A stretch of DNA of 64,000 bases from Mesodorylaimus sp. YZB2_4 (Eukaryota > Nematoda > Enoplea > Dorylaimida > Dorylaimidae): the NCBI GenBank assembly GCA_030248295.1, contig JASANH010000838.1, positions 372,001-436,000 on the forward strand, read 5' to 3'. Numbering within the stretch: the stretch's first letter is position 1; the number at the start of each line of letters is the position of its first letter. Shown piece by piece: positions 46,355-57,629 of the stretch. The translations under genes and the position numbers were made by a program. The notes beneath the pieces were generated by a model. The model searched no databases, was not told where the DNA came from, and saw only the letters and a list, made by a program, of their open reading frames with translations.

Positions 46355-46599
46355 GACCGCTCGAACGAGCACAGCGGGCCAGACCGCACGCGCGGCACTC
46401 ACGACGAACACTGATATGATGGCTAGGACTGCGGGTCACAGTCACTGTACACTGCACAGATCCTTCTTCCTGGCCAGCCTTGCATGGTAGGCTCACGGAC
46501 TGACATACTTTATGTTTGGCCTTATTGATTGATTTTGAAGGATTGATCGTTGTACGCTTAGATTTGGTGCAGAAACCTGTCTTCAGCCTTTGACTTGTG

Positions 46600-46790
46600 G
46601 GTCAAGTTTGGTTGCAAGTATTGCTTTGAATGGTCATACGCTTCGGGTAGCTTCCTTGAACGGTGGAGCAAACATGATCCCGAAATACTTTCCAAACGTG
46701 TTTACCAAAATTTTTGGTCAACGATTCGGCATTAGTGACAGGGATGCGGAGAAATTGAGGAAAATGTATTGTGAGCCATTGGGAAGTTCG
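46600..46790 (+). pseudogene. Astacin-type metalloprotease C-terminal fragment
   Basis: The frame after a TTCAG at about 46579 contains IPKYFPNVFTKIFGQRFGIS and DRDAEKLRKMYC. This matches the end of the astacin domain (IIPK....IGQR.GLS..D...IN.LYxC). No HExxHxxGFxH zinc motif was found upstream. The frame runs on to 47192 through unrelated sequence. It is best read as a lone exon or relic of a duplicated astacin gene. Confidence 0.45.
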
Positions 46791-46799
46791 TTCGCCCAA

Positions 46800-47415
46800 T
46801 CGCCCGATGACTCTCTAGGAGACAGGATTGGCAAGTCCAATCTCACTTTAAGAGGTGCTACGAACACACTAACATATACTGTATGTATATGCATAAAGTA
46901 CTATGCGTCTTTTTGCCATATATCACTTGCTGGGCTCGACAGAAGTCTTTTACGACACGCACACACAATCTGCTTTGCAGAACCCAGTTTGCGACAGATA
47001 CCTAAACTACCTGACTCTAAACATTCTGATAATCATCGAACTGTAAGAGGTACTCAAACAGGTTTGGGAAGGAGTAACCTTGCTGGGCGCTATAACAAGC
47101 ATTTTCGAACTGTCAAGCCGAGCTCAGAAAAACAATGGAATAAATTTACAACTAACCTAGCAGCAAAAAATTATCATTCCGTGCGCCTATAGTTGCTCAC
47201 GTCGGACTGAAGCGCGGGTTGCGTGTACATACTGTGTGAAAGTACCTGCAGCACCAGAGTAGGTATCTCTGTCTCAAACTCCCTGGCACAAGGAACCGGT
47301 ATTCGCGCTCGCTCCATTCCCAGGACTCATTCCCATTAGAGCGGGGAAAAAGATTCTTTATAAGGACTGCCCAGTTTGCAGAGTCGCTAAGCAGTTGTGC
47401 CATGCGAGGATAGCG
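46800..47415. other. Upstream region of the neprilysin-like gene
   Basis: No gene recognised. The open frame continuing from the astacin fragment to 47192 has no domain. Confidence 0.4.
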
Positions 47416-49988
47416 ATGCTAAAAATGGATGTTAGAAGTATTCAGGCTGCGTTGCTTTTGCTTTTATGCAAATTAGCCGGGGCCCAAAATCCAAACAACT
47501 ACAATGCACAAGGGTGGGAAGAAGCCAGCAAATACCTGTCCATGTACATGGATCCAAGTGCATCGCCGTGTGATAGCTTCGAGAAATTCGTTTGTGGTAA
47601 ATTTGGGAATACATCGGATTCAGATGAGTACCTGGTCAACATGGAAGAGGAGGGAAGAAATATGGTTCTCGCTTTTGCAAAGGCCGTGGACAGTAAGTTT
47701 TCTTTCCACCGGTTTCATAGATAAGCAGAATATTTCTTTTAGATATCGACTTGAAGAATGAGTCGACCCCTCGCTATGCAATCCTTGTGCGGAAGTTTTA
47801 TGACGAATGTTCAGAAACGAAAGAGACACCTGAAACAATACAAGAAGCATATCAAGTATTGAAAGATGCCCTGGGCGAATTTCCTGGTTTCGGATCAGAA
47901 GATGGATCGAATTCCTCAAATCTGTGGTACACTATTGGTCGTATGAGGCAACTCCTCGGTCAGAACATTGCCATCGTTCCATCTATTTTATACGATGGAA
48001 CGATGACAATCGAGGGGGATCTTGCACGCCAGGATTTCCCAGGGGGCTACTTTCGAAGTCAAATATTGCGGGTGGGCAAAGTTCTGCAACGAGAAATAGA
48101 TGAAAAATTTCTGACAGAACTGCTGCTGGAGTCTAAGGCATTATACGAAGATTGGCAAAAGAATGGGTCCTTATCAAATACAGGCTTGGATGCCGCAGCC
48201 ACATACTGTGAGTGATGTGCGTTCTGTATTTCTAAATGATAACTGACTAATGTCAGCCCTTCCTTTGCCGCAGATAACATTTCACTCGTGCTACCTGCCA
48301 TCGACTGGGCCTCATATTTTGAGGGCTTATTGCCAAAACATGCGCATGACGCCTTGAAATCTCAAAATTTTGATATCAAGTTAACCCGCCCAGAAATGAC
48401 GAAAACGATCGGAAAAATTTTCAAAAGACATCCAGTTCGCGCTGCCAGGATGCTGATGTATGGCCAGGCGTTTCAGAATTTAATGAAAGACTATATTCAG
48501 GACATTGAGAATAAGGAGGGCCAGCTTGTGCAAGTATTTAAGGGGACTACTGGCCGTTCGATCAAATGCCTGACTTTCATTGTAAGTACGGAAGCCGTTT
48601 GGGAGTGGAGATCACAGGGGAAACACATTTCGAATCCCCTTCAGCCACTGCCACTGTCCAGTCCTTGTATAAGCAGATGTACGCAATGCCAGCTCTGCCA
48701 TCAGGGTTTAGGTATCTACTTGAGACCCATCTGCGGCAAACAGCTCAGACATGCTGCAACAAGGCTCATAATATCTGCCGCCAATGTGCTTTCACGAGGC
48801 ATCGAATACACTGCCATATCAAACTGTGTCTGTGGAAGAATAATAAGCAGACGAGCGAAACCATGAATTTTCTTTCAGTTGGACAACATGGCGCCTGCAG
48901 CAACTCGAGTCTATTTTGACTATTTGGGAGCTGACGTACTCCAATGGCGGGCCGAGACCCTGGTCATTGCGACTAACATTTATTCAGCCATGAGACTCTT
49001 GCTGAACAGCATCAGCTATCTCAGCCCTGCCACCAAGGAGAAAGTGAACAAGAAGTTGGACAAAATTCACCTGTTTCCACCAATCCCTTCCTGGCTAGAA
49101 GATGAGGATAGGCTGCTAGAAAACAATTTAAATTACAACAGCAGCCACTCTTTATTCATAAATTTTGTTGAGAAAGCTCAGACTCAGTTCTTAGGTGAAG
49201 TAGAACGGCTTCCTCTGACACCTCAGCACTTATCTAACCCAGAATCCAAGCAAAAAGAAGATTTCCCTCCGACTTTTGAGCAGAATTCTTATTATAGTCC
49301 GAGTGAATTGATTATCCGAATATATCTAGGTACGCTGCTGCCAAGCAGTTCTGTGTCCCCAGCACCTAATGTCACGTCAGCAGTAAATATTTCAGGACTC
49401 AGCCTGCCACCAGCCTTCACCATTTCTTATCCTTTGTCTCTTAAGTACGGCATCTTCGGAGGAAGCTTATTAGGCCACGAGTTAATGCATGGTTTTGGCG
49501 TCGATGGGGTCCGTGAAGGAGTCGACGACAAGAATCTTCTGAATGCTGACGAGCTCGAAGTCTACGACAGACATAAGCAATGCCTTATTGAGCAATACAG
49601 CAGATACTGCTTCAAAGAACTTGGCGAATGTCTGGTGGGGGAAATGGCTATCGAAGACAACATTGCCGACATTGGAGGCCTGAAGATTGGCTTTGCGGCT
49701 TACCAATTCGTCAAAGAGGTTCAAGAGGAAGAACCACCTTTGCCCGGCTTGGAACAATACACCCACGATCAACTGTTCTTCATGGCCTTCCAGAGAGCAT
49801 CCTGCACGCGCAATACTCCAGAGGCCAGCTGGATGACGGCATCCCACACCCCGGACGCTGCCAGGGCTCCAGTGGCATTGAGAAATAATCCCCATTTTGC
49901 CGCTGCATTCAAATGTCCCCTGGGCACTGCAGCGGCACCCATTAAACCGTGTGAAATGTGGGGTGAAATATTTGAGCTGCCTAAATAG
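47416..49988 (+). CDS. Secreted neprilysin-like M13 metallopeptidase
   Basis: Four exons, 47416-47692, 47743-48207, 48274-48581 and 48879-49988, give 719 residues, within the M13 range (700-770). The N-terminus is a cleavable signal peptide (MLKMDVRSIQAALLLLLCKLAGA) rather than the usual type II anchor, so a secreted form is expected. Family marks: SPCDSFEKFVCGKF near the N-terminus, the substrate-binding NSYYSPSE (NAYY in most), zinc motif HELMH at 550-554, and C-terminal CEMW. The third zinc-ligand segment reads EDNIADIGG at about 609-617 where others have GENIADNGG, so the expected glutamate ligand is Asp610; Asp614 is conserved. HTPDAAR keeps the catalytic His and substrate Arg. Such enzymes cleave small peptides extracellularly; activity is uncertain because of the ligand change. 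Confidence 0.9.
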
Positions 49989-50143
49989 ATATAAAAGAAT
50001 CCGAAGTGACATTGTAGTTCAAGCTTGAATTAGAAATATGCAGGTTTTATAGTCTTTACTCGTTGACCCAGTATGGGCACGACGAATGTATCTGGGGTTA
50101 TGGCTACGGAATATAAATTTGTTTGAGCGGTGGGCGCATAGAC
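49989..50143. other. 3' flank of the neprilysin-like gene
   Basis: Only an AATATA-like weak polyadenylation signal near 50110. Confidence 0.3.
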
Positions 50144-50599
50144 TTACGACACTTGTGGACGACGCCTGTTTGCTGATTTGAGAGTAGTCGACTTTTTAAC
50201 GGCCGCTCTACAGCCTCTGATTGGATTAATTTTCAAAGGCATGCTGTAAGGACCACTGGTCAGTATGGCCAATGTAAGCCACTCGAAGGCAGCTTGCTGA
50301 AACGCCGAATAGGGTAGTCTGGTACCAAATAAGGAGTAAACAACAGTAGCATTCAACTCCAGAAAAGGTCTCAGGTAGCAGCGCTTGCACTGGTCGCAGA
50401 AACAATGCACACGGTCGATGTTCATGCAGTCGTGTCTGCTAAACATGAATGACGCCAAGATGCCGACCACGAAGATCACATTGATCACTTCGACACTTGC
50501 TTTCTCACACAATGACTCTGGACCCTTCCAAAGTTCGACAAATGTCTCGTTTACTCGCTTAGTTTCCGCTCTAACACACCAACGGTACCAGATGGGTCA
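50144..50599 (-). CDS. Hypothetical small membrane protein or exon
   Basis: A minus-strand frame with no in-frame stop from about 50599 to 50144 encodes a hydrophobic span, VINVIFVVGILASFMF, followed by a cysteine-rich stretch (C.NIDRVHCFCDQCKRC) and a basic tail. It lacks a good ATG at its start, so it would need an upstream exon. I do not recognise the family. It could be a terminal exon of a small single-pass protein or chance open sequence. Confidence 0.3.
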
Positions 50600-50771
50600 T
50601 CTGCGACCTGTCACGCGCGTTAATCGACGATTCATGGGTGCGTCAAAGCTTTGTTATTATCATCAATGAGAGCCGACTGTTACTAAGGCTGCCATTTAAA
50701 AACGAACCACATTGCACATCTCACTCAAAATCTAGTCAGATATTCGCAGCAAAGATTTGAACCATCCTTGT

Positions 50772-52264
50772 TCACGACATTCTCTCCATTAGCTCGATCG
50801 CAGTCGGTCGCAGCTTGGGGTCCATTTCGAAGCAAGTTGTCCACGACGCTTTCAGCGGAGCCGGCGAGTTTTGTGGCACGGTTAGACGCAGTCCACGTTG
50901 CAGCAGAGTTAGCAAGCGTCCGGGCATGTCCGTCTTGGGCTCCTTGGCCAGCTCGGTGCGGTAGGGGACGGCTCCGTTCGTATACAGCTCGTACTCCAGC
51001 ACGGCGAACGACCACACGTCTGACGCCCTCGTCCACGTTTTAGACGCCAATCCTTCCGGAGCGCACAAGGTCGCATTCAACGGCGGCGCGACTTGATCGA
51101 CGAACTCTCCTTCTGCGTTCACCTTGGCGCAGAACTCGAAGCCCGTCAACTTCAGATTCACAGTTTCTCCCGTTTCCGTGGTCAGAACCAGGCAGTTCTT
51201 GGCGCAGATTTGGCGATGAATCATGCCTGAAACGAGCCTAGGGACGCCTCGAGTCGAGCCAGTCAGCAGCCCGGCTTACCGTGACAGTGAATGTGCACCA
51301 GGGCGCTGACCGCCATTCTCGCCAGCTTCTGCTTATTCTCCAACGACAGGAACAGCTTTTCTCGCAGTCGCCCGAGAAGATTCCCTGAAAAACTCGACAT
51401 TGAGGATTTTGGTCAGATTGAGACAGGAGACTCGATGCACCACTCATCAGTTCGACGACCATCATGGAGCGGATGCTGTCGACGGTGACGCCGTAGCACT
51501 TGACGATGTGCGAGTGATCGGCCAGTTCTCGTAGGCACCTGGCCTCGTGCAAAACCAAGTCTCGGGCCTTCTCCACCTCCGCGTCGGTCTCCTTGTCGAG
51601 CACTATGCTCTTGACGGCCACCATTCGCTCCGTGGCGTCCTTGCGCAACAGCACCCTTCCCTCGCACACGTCTCCGAACCGTCCCTGCACAGAAAGGTTG
51701 GCCGAGACTGGTGGGGTAGCAGAGGGCAGTCCTCACCCACGCGATGGCTGCATCCTCCAACTCCAACTGCGACGACATCAGCTGCCACTCCTGCATGGCC
51801 TTGCCCTTCTTCAAAATGGCCCCGCTCTCTTCGGTCAACGGAACTTGGTTCTTCACGTGCCACCGAATCAGGTCCCTGACCAGACGAAACGCCCGGCTTT
51901 CGAAGCAGAAACGCTGAAACGCCAATCACAAACAGAAGGGGCAGCACTAGCGAGTCGGGTCGCTCACCCCGTCGGGCGTCTTGAGGACAGGAAAATGGCG
52001 AATCTCTCGTCGCCAGCACACGCTGACCGTCAGCTTCTTCACTTTTCCACTCATTGACTTACGCAGAAGGAAGTCGCCGTTTTCCACCAGCACGTCTCTC
52101 GTGTCGATGCGGTGCAGGAAACGATGAAAGTACGGCAGAAGTTCCAGCAGTTGGGGCTGCACGATTTGCGCGGGTCATACTCGGGGCCGCAAAACATAAG
52201 AATGACTCACCAGCTTCGACGTTGCACTCTTTTTGCCCAGCACCGCTTCCCTCGTTTCCGTCAT
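50772..52264 (-). CDS. FES/FER-type SH2-tyrosine pseudokinase
   Basis: Six exons, 52264-52211, 52156-51968, 51913-51737, 51684-51444, 51384-51280 and 51226-50772, give 406 residues, the compact SH2-plus-kinase layout common in nematodes. The SH2 domain (about 27-115) starts YFHRFLHRIDTRDVLVENG and keeps the phosphotyrosine arginine at 50 (GDFLLRKS). The kinase domain has a glycine loop (QGRFGDVCEG) and the VAVK lysine at 165. The catalytic loop reads IHRQICAKNCLV instead of [12 protein letters not shown], so the catalytic Asp is Gln261. The DFG motif reads GFE (284-286), removing the magnesium-binding Asp. APE and the SDVWSFAVLEYELYT block are normal. The reading frame is intact, so this is a pseudokinase protein, not a pseudogene. 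A scaffolding role is inference. Confidence 0.9.
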
Positions 52265-52666
52265 TCTTGGCGTATCTTCCTGGAAAACGAGTCAAAGTAA
52301 GCCAAAAGGAGGACAAGCACTGGCTCAATCGGCGACACTGGCGCAGCTGTTGGATAGGAGTGTAAAGTCAGAAATTCTTTTTTCGTGACCAATGTGGGCT
52401 TGACTGTGTAAAATAAGATATAGCGCTCTGATTTGTGTAAACTCCTTTTCATAAACTTCACTGAACGTGCGTAAATTTCAAACATTGCACCCAAAATTCT
52501 TGATCATGCACCCAGTATACACAAAAGAAGGCAATGAATACAGCACCACTATTCTATATACACTAGTAAACTAGAATGGAAGTCTCGCAAACTAGTGCCC
52601 ACACGAATCCACCCTAATGCACATGCAGTCACTGTACAAAGGCCACGAGGCCATGAAATCGTAATT
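52265..52666. other. Spacer upstream of the SH2 pseudokinase
   Basis: Holds the pseudokinase 5' UTR; a TTTTCCAG just before the ATG suggests a leader intron. The 3' UTR of the lipase on the same strand also lies here. Confidence 0.45.
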
Positions 52667-55600
52667 TCAATCTTCTCCACTCGAATCTTCTGGTTCGTAA
52701 GCGGCCGCCTCTGTCTCACTGTCGATTCTCCGCCGACGATCAGGGACAAACAGCTTCTCCGTTTCTTCTGATTCGCTGGCTGTGCTTATTGGAGACACGA
52801 ACTGAATGGTTTTGCTGCGCCCCGCTAGTGTTCCCGCCGCCAACAATCCTCGTCCACTGCCACTACCCGATACCGAATTTTGTAGCAAATACGGACTACG
52901 TCGATGTTTTGGGAAGCTAGCGCTTCTTTGTACTCCCGTTCCGCTGCTGCTCGTGGTCCCAGCGCCACTACTGGAGCTTGCCGGAGTCCCTTCTTTTTCC
53001 TTTTCCTTAGACTGCTGACCTTGGCCTTGACGTCTATACCCGACCGACGCGCCCGGCACTTTAGCCAATATGGCCGCTTCTAGTTCAGGAGCCGACACAC
53101 CCGATATGCCGCTGTCGTCCTTGCTGGCTCTCGACTTCTCTTTGTCTTTCATCGAATGACGAGTGCTGCACGCTCGACTGCCATTGAAACTGGCTACACG
53201 ATCGTTATCCTGCTGATGGAGCCCGTATATCTCGGTTACCTTCATTCGATTGTTCTCATCCAGGTAGTAGTAGGCCATCAAGGCCTCCTGACGGCGTGTA
53301 AAGGCCAAAATCGAGGCGAACGTATCCAAGTCATCTTGGCGAATATTCTCAGCCGAACCGTGATGAGGGCTCGTGCTCTCGTTGACCGCCTTCTGCAATC
53401 CTTCCCAACCCAATCCGTCCGCAACATGGGCAACACGAGCCGCTGGAAACTTCGATTTCTCTGGTCTGTCTTTGTGAACAATGTTGGCCATTTCGCGCAC
53501 TCGTTGACTGCGGGGGTTCAAATCCACCGTGAATCCGAGATTGCTTTCGGCCACTGTCCACTGTCCAGGCGAATTGCCGTCTTTCGAGTCCGACGAGACT
53601 ATGCTTGCACGACGAGACATAGCAGGCAGTGGTGCCAAATTGGCCGTACTCGACTGAGGAGACGCTGCCGGCGTGGAAGGGCTGACAGGAGAAGAACCTC
53701 CAAATAAGACGCTTGAGTAGTTCATCTCAGTGATCGCCATTTGACACGTGAATCTAAAAAGACAAAACATGAGTTTACCATGCTGGCACCTGACAAATTT
53801 TGACAGCCCTGTGCACACTATCATTCCTCCCCGCCCACTTGCTACAAGCCACCATACCTGGTCGTGTATAATTTATGTGCTTCGATCTCATTCAGAATAA
53901 ACCGCACTGCCTCCGTAGCCCGTTCGATCAACCATGTTGCATCTTCCGAAATGGTTGGCAACCACTCCAAGAATCTACAACGAAGAACAAAAATGTCACC
54001 GTTTCGCCTGCGTGTCCTACCATTTACACTTACTTCTTGCATAGCGCGTACGTGATATCCAAAGGCAGTAACCACGGAATCGTAAAATAACGAATCCATT
54101 TGATCGGCGCTAAACGTAGCAGTCTCGTAAGCAACGTCCGCTCACCAGCTTCCGCATCCGCCAAAGCTATAACGCAAAGCTCAGGTTAGGGGGGAACAGA
54201 TCCATCAGTGGTCTAACCTACCTCAAGGGCAAGCTGCCCATTAATTCAGGCACTTACGGGCAACAACTCCCCCCCCCCCAGCTCTGAAACTGACTTACTA
54301 TCTCTGACCACTTTCGGCAACCCTTTTCCGACCGCAATCGTCGCTGTTTGTCGACAACTTTCGCATTCATTTTCGTCAAAATCGTGCATATGACTTTCGC
54401 TCAACGTTTCGTGTCCAACATTTCGAAAATTCGTCGACGACCCAACCGACTTGAACCTTAACCGCGGTGCCGTCTTCGACCGCGTAAAGCCGGGCGTTTT
54501 AGATTTCTTTGCGACAATCGCTGAGGACGGTGTCGCTGGTGTTGTCGAGGCGGTGATCTCGTCCACCGACGGTGGACGAATAATCTCGTCATCCGTTTCT
54601 GATGTGATCGTTCCTTTACTGTCCAAACGACGATCCGATGTCAGCACTATGCTCGATCGGACGGAAATACATCGCGTGCACGCCAGTAAATCTGAAAAGT
54701 AGATAAAACCTGGGTCATATTCTGCCAATCACTTCTTACTCACGATCAGACGCAGTGACTCGGCAAAAGGCACACCCAATCCTTTTTACATCCCAGTTCA
54801 ATACGCTCTTATCAATCATCCGCCCCACATCGCAGGCATTTAGTTGGCACCTGGCCACGCCTACGCCCTAACAGATGCAAAATACCCCACCTTTTTTCAT
54901 CATTCTCAACCCACGGCTAGAAATTCTTATGCTTTACAAATATTTTAATGCCCAAAACTTTTTTGGCTTGTCCCGCGCTCGCCTTTGCGCAAACAATTCC
55001 TTCAAAATATTCGCAGCAATCAGTCAAGGCAGGAGCAGACAAAGAAAGCACTACCATTTATTTTACTCCTGTCTATAGCCGAGTACGAAGCACTCTACCA
55101 GTGATATACTGCCTAGGCCAAATCGCGACGTCCTAATTCCAGGCCAAAGTAGACAAAATGGCATTCAGACGTTTAGTTTGCAAACACCGGGCCAAAGGAG
55201 AAAGGTAAGAGACAATAGAACCGGATATCCATCTTTAAAACTCCAACTACGGCAAAGTTCGACGTTTCAGGTTTAAACAAAACATCCCTGGTGTTACCTA
55301 CATTCAAGTTTACGCAACCAACCACTGCTTCTTTCCTCTCTGACGCACTTGGTGTTATGAGCTGTCTTCGCTTCATACGCACGGCTCTTCCCTGAAGTAA
55401 ATGCCAGCAGCACGCATCCCCACTCTTCTCAAAAGTGGTGAGAGGGAATTCTCTGCTCTGTCTATCCCCCCCTTGGACAGTGACAATTCCTTAAGTGACC
55501 ACACGGCACCCTTACACGACATACCATATCGACTTACGGCTCGTCATCCACGCACGTGTTTATATCTTATGCAAAGAATAAAAACCAAACACTACAGCCG

Positions 55601-57195
55601 AAGTCGTGACTTAAAAAAAATTTTGACGTTGATAAGATGGAGCATCGTCAACACGTGGCACGACGGGCACGTACCAGTCGCAAAATGGTACTAGTTTGGG
55701 TTACGATTCGCGCTGATAACAAATTACGCATAAGAGTCCGCCGTAATACAAAAGGCTAATAAAAAATCGGATTAGTCCTCTTGCCAACAATAAACACTAG
55801 TTCTGGGCACGAGATAAGCAAATTTCTATGTTTGACCTCATAACGAAGATAAAACCCTGAAAACCTATCTTTTTTAGGCTTCTCCCCCCCCATCAAATAT
55901 TTTTTTAAAAAAGTCAATCAAAACATAACTTACCATGTTTCGCTAAGAATCGAAGCGCATCTTCGAAACCTTGTCGACACATTTCGGACATGATTTCGGG
56001 ATGTGGCGGGAATAAAGCAGTGACGAGTCGATAGATGTTACGAGCTGTGAAGCGAATATTGGTGCCGCTTAAATCGAAGGATAAAAGAGACGCCGATTCG
56101 ATGTCCGAAGGGCAAATATCCGATTCACCCGAGAACGGACTAACTGTGATCGTGTTCTCGTCCAATTCGGGCATATTGTCCGACCAACCCCCATCGATAT
56201 AGCGCTGCAATCAAACACATTTATTAGCACTTCGAGCATTGGCTTGATTCGCCGGATAGTCAAGAACAAAAATCATAAAAAAAAGTGAGTCGCACTCCTT
56301 TCAAACTTGGACCGTACCCAAAAAGTTGCTTGTCCTTATCACTCATTTTCAAAACTCAGCAAAAGTTTATCATGCCCACCATGAGAGGTTATGAATCACA
56401 TTTCAGTCTGTCCCCGTCTTCCCAATGCATGTGTTTAAGCGACCCTCCCATTCTCCCAAAGAACCCATCAATTATTCATTTTTTTGGTTCCAAACAAAAA
56501 ATAGTAAGAAAAGGGATTGAGAATATTTGAACAGCTAGCCTGCCTTACCTCGCCTTTATACGTTGGTGGAATAGCTCCGCAATAAAACGGAATGAACATA
56601 CTGCAAATGAGGGCCTGAAAACAAAAGTACACATCTGGTCGTTCACTTCACACTCGACTATACAAACAACACGAAATTAGGCCTGTCATCCCCCCCACGT
56701 CAAACCTAAGTAAACAAAAGATGTTACATATAGCCAAACTCACCTGTACTAGATCGTTCATAGTGTCGAATTGAGACACCAAAACATTTTTGCCGTCCGA
56801 GAAACGTGTCAAAGATACGTGCAGTCGACCGTTACAGATTTTATGTGCATCTGGTGGTAGACTTTTTAATAAACCTTGTCGTAATATGCGAACTAAATTG
56901 AACGACGGCCTCATCGGACCCAAGGCACCAGCCCGAGCTTGGATGACAATCTTGAGCACATCGCTTGTTGCTTGGCCTGGAAAAACAAAAAATACCCACC
57001 ATAAAATCAAAAACTAAGAAATTATCAAAACTTACCCAAACAAATATTACAAATCAAACCGCAAGCAGCTAAAGCGCCGGCCGAAGCGCCCGTAACTTTT
57101 CCGGCAACTAAATGAGGAGCATATTCTTTGATCGCGCTGGCCACACCGACGTGATAAATGCCCATAAAACCACAGCCCGAAAATGAGAGATTCAT
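52667..57195 (-). CDS. PNPLA2: Adipose triglyceride lipase / brummer-type patatin phospholipase
   Basis: Eight exons, 57195-57036, 56976-56744, 56614-56549, 56204-55934, 54691-54299, 54166-54034, 53974-53858 and 53753-52667, give 819 residues. The enzyme hydrolyses triacylglycerol at lipid droplets. The patatin domain is complete: oxyanion-hole SGCGFMG near residue 7, lipase motif GASAG with Ser38, and the dyad aspartate in [10 protein letters not shown] (Asp157). Both sit exactly nine residues before human Ser47 and Asp166, which supports the start. [11 protein letters not shown] and [16 protein letters not shown] are ATGL hallmarks. The protein is far longer than human ATGL (504) or fly brummer (507). 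It has a 131-residue Ser/Thr-rich insert (exon 5) and a ~360-residue, low-complexity, phosphosite-rich C-terminal exon. An N-terminal extension from an upstream exon is possible. Confidence 0.92.
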
Positions 57196-57256
57196 ATCTT
57201 GTTCTTTTCCCAATATTTCTTCTTCGGAATCGAATCAATCGTACACGGATCGATAA

Positions 57257-57622
57257 TTAAGCGACAGTTTGCCGACTGTATTTCGAATTTTGAACCATAT
57301 AATATTGGCTAGCAACCGCAAAATCGTCGTTCAACCGCCGACGCAATATCGAACGTTGCAAAAGATTGTACTTCGCACAAGGCAAAAGGTGAGTCGACTT
57401 TGACAGAAACTGTGAATAATCAGGCGCTGAAGATTGGAGAGTCAAAGGTCGTGTCGAGACAGGATGCTCACCTTTTTCGCCAATTTTATCGACGAAAAAC
57501 GGTCTTATAAATAAATTTTGCTCGTTCGATACAAAATGTTTCACGGTTGACCAAAAAGATTTAGATTCAGAATACGGAGTGGATTTTGACACTTTTGGCC
57601 AACCTCGTGCCCTCGTGTTGTC
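57257..57622 (-). CDS. Hypothetical terminal exon, family not recognised
   Basis: After a TTTGCAG acceptor at about 57623 the frame is open for 121 codons to a TAA at 57257, about 60 nt upstream of the lipase start on the same strand. It is basic and hydrophilic (for example IRPFFVDKIGEKGEHPVS, then YNLLQRSILRRRLNDDF), with no recognisable domain. It could be the last exon of a small gene whose first exon lies to the right, or a rejected leader of the lipase. Confidence 0.35.
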   Translation of the reverse strand, partial: DNTRARGWPKVSKSTPYSESKSFWSTVKHFVSNEQNLFIRPFFVDKIGEKGEHPVSTRPLTLQSSAPDYSQFLSKSTHLLPCAKYNLLQRSILRRRLNDDFAVASQYYMVQNSKYSRQTVA

Positions 57623-57629
57623 CTGCAAA

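Noticed and set aside
51547..52057. Overlapping ORFs on the plus strand across the SH2 pseudokinase
   Set aside because: They are antisense to well-supported SH2 and kinase exons and show no domain.
53156..53707. Plus-strand ORF of 183 codons within the lipase last exon
   Set aside because: It is antisense to the ATGL C-terminal exon, whose frame and phase close with seven upstream exons.
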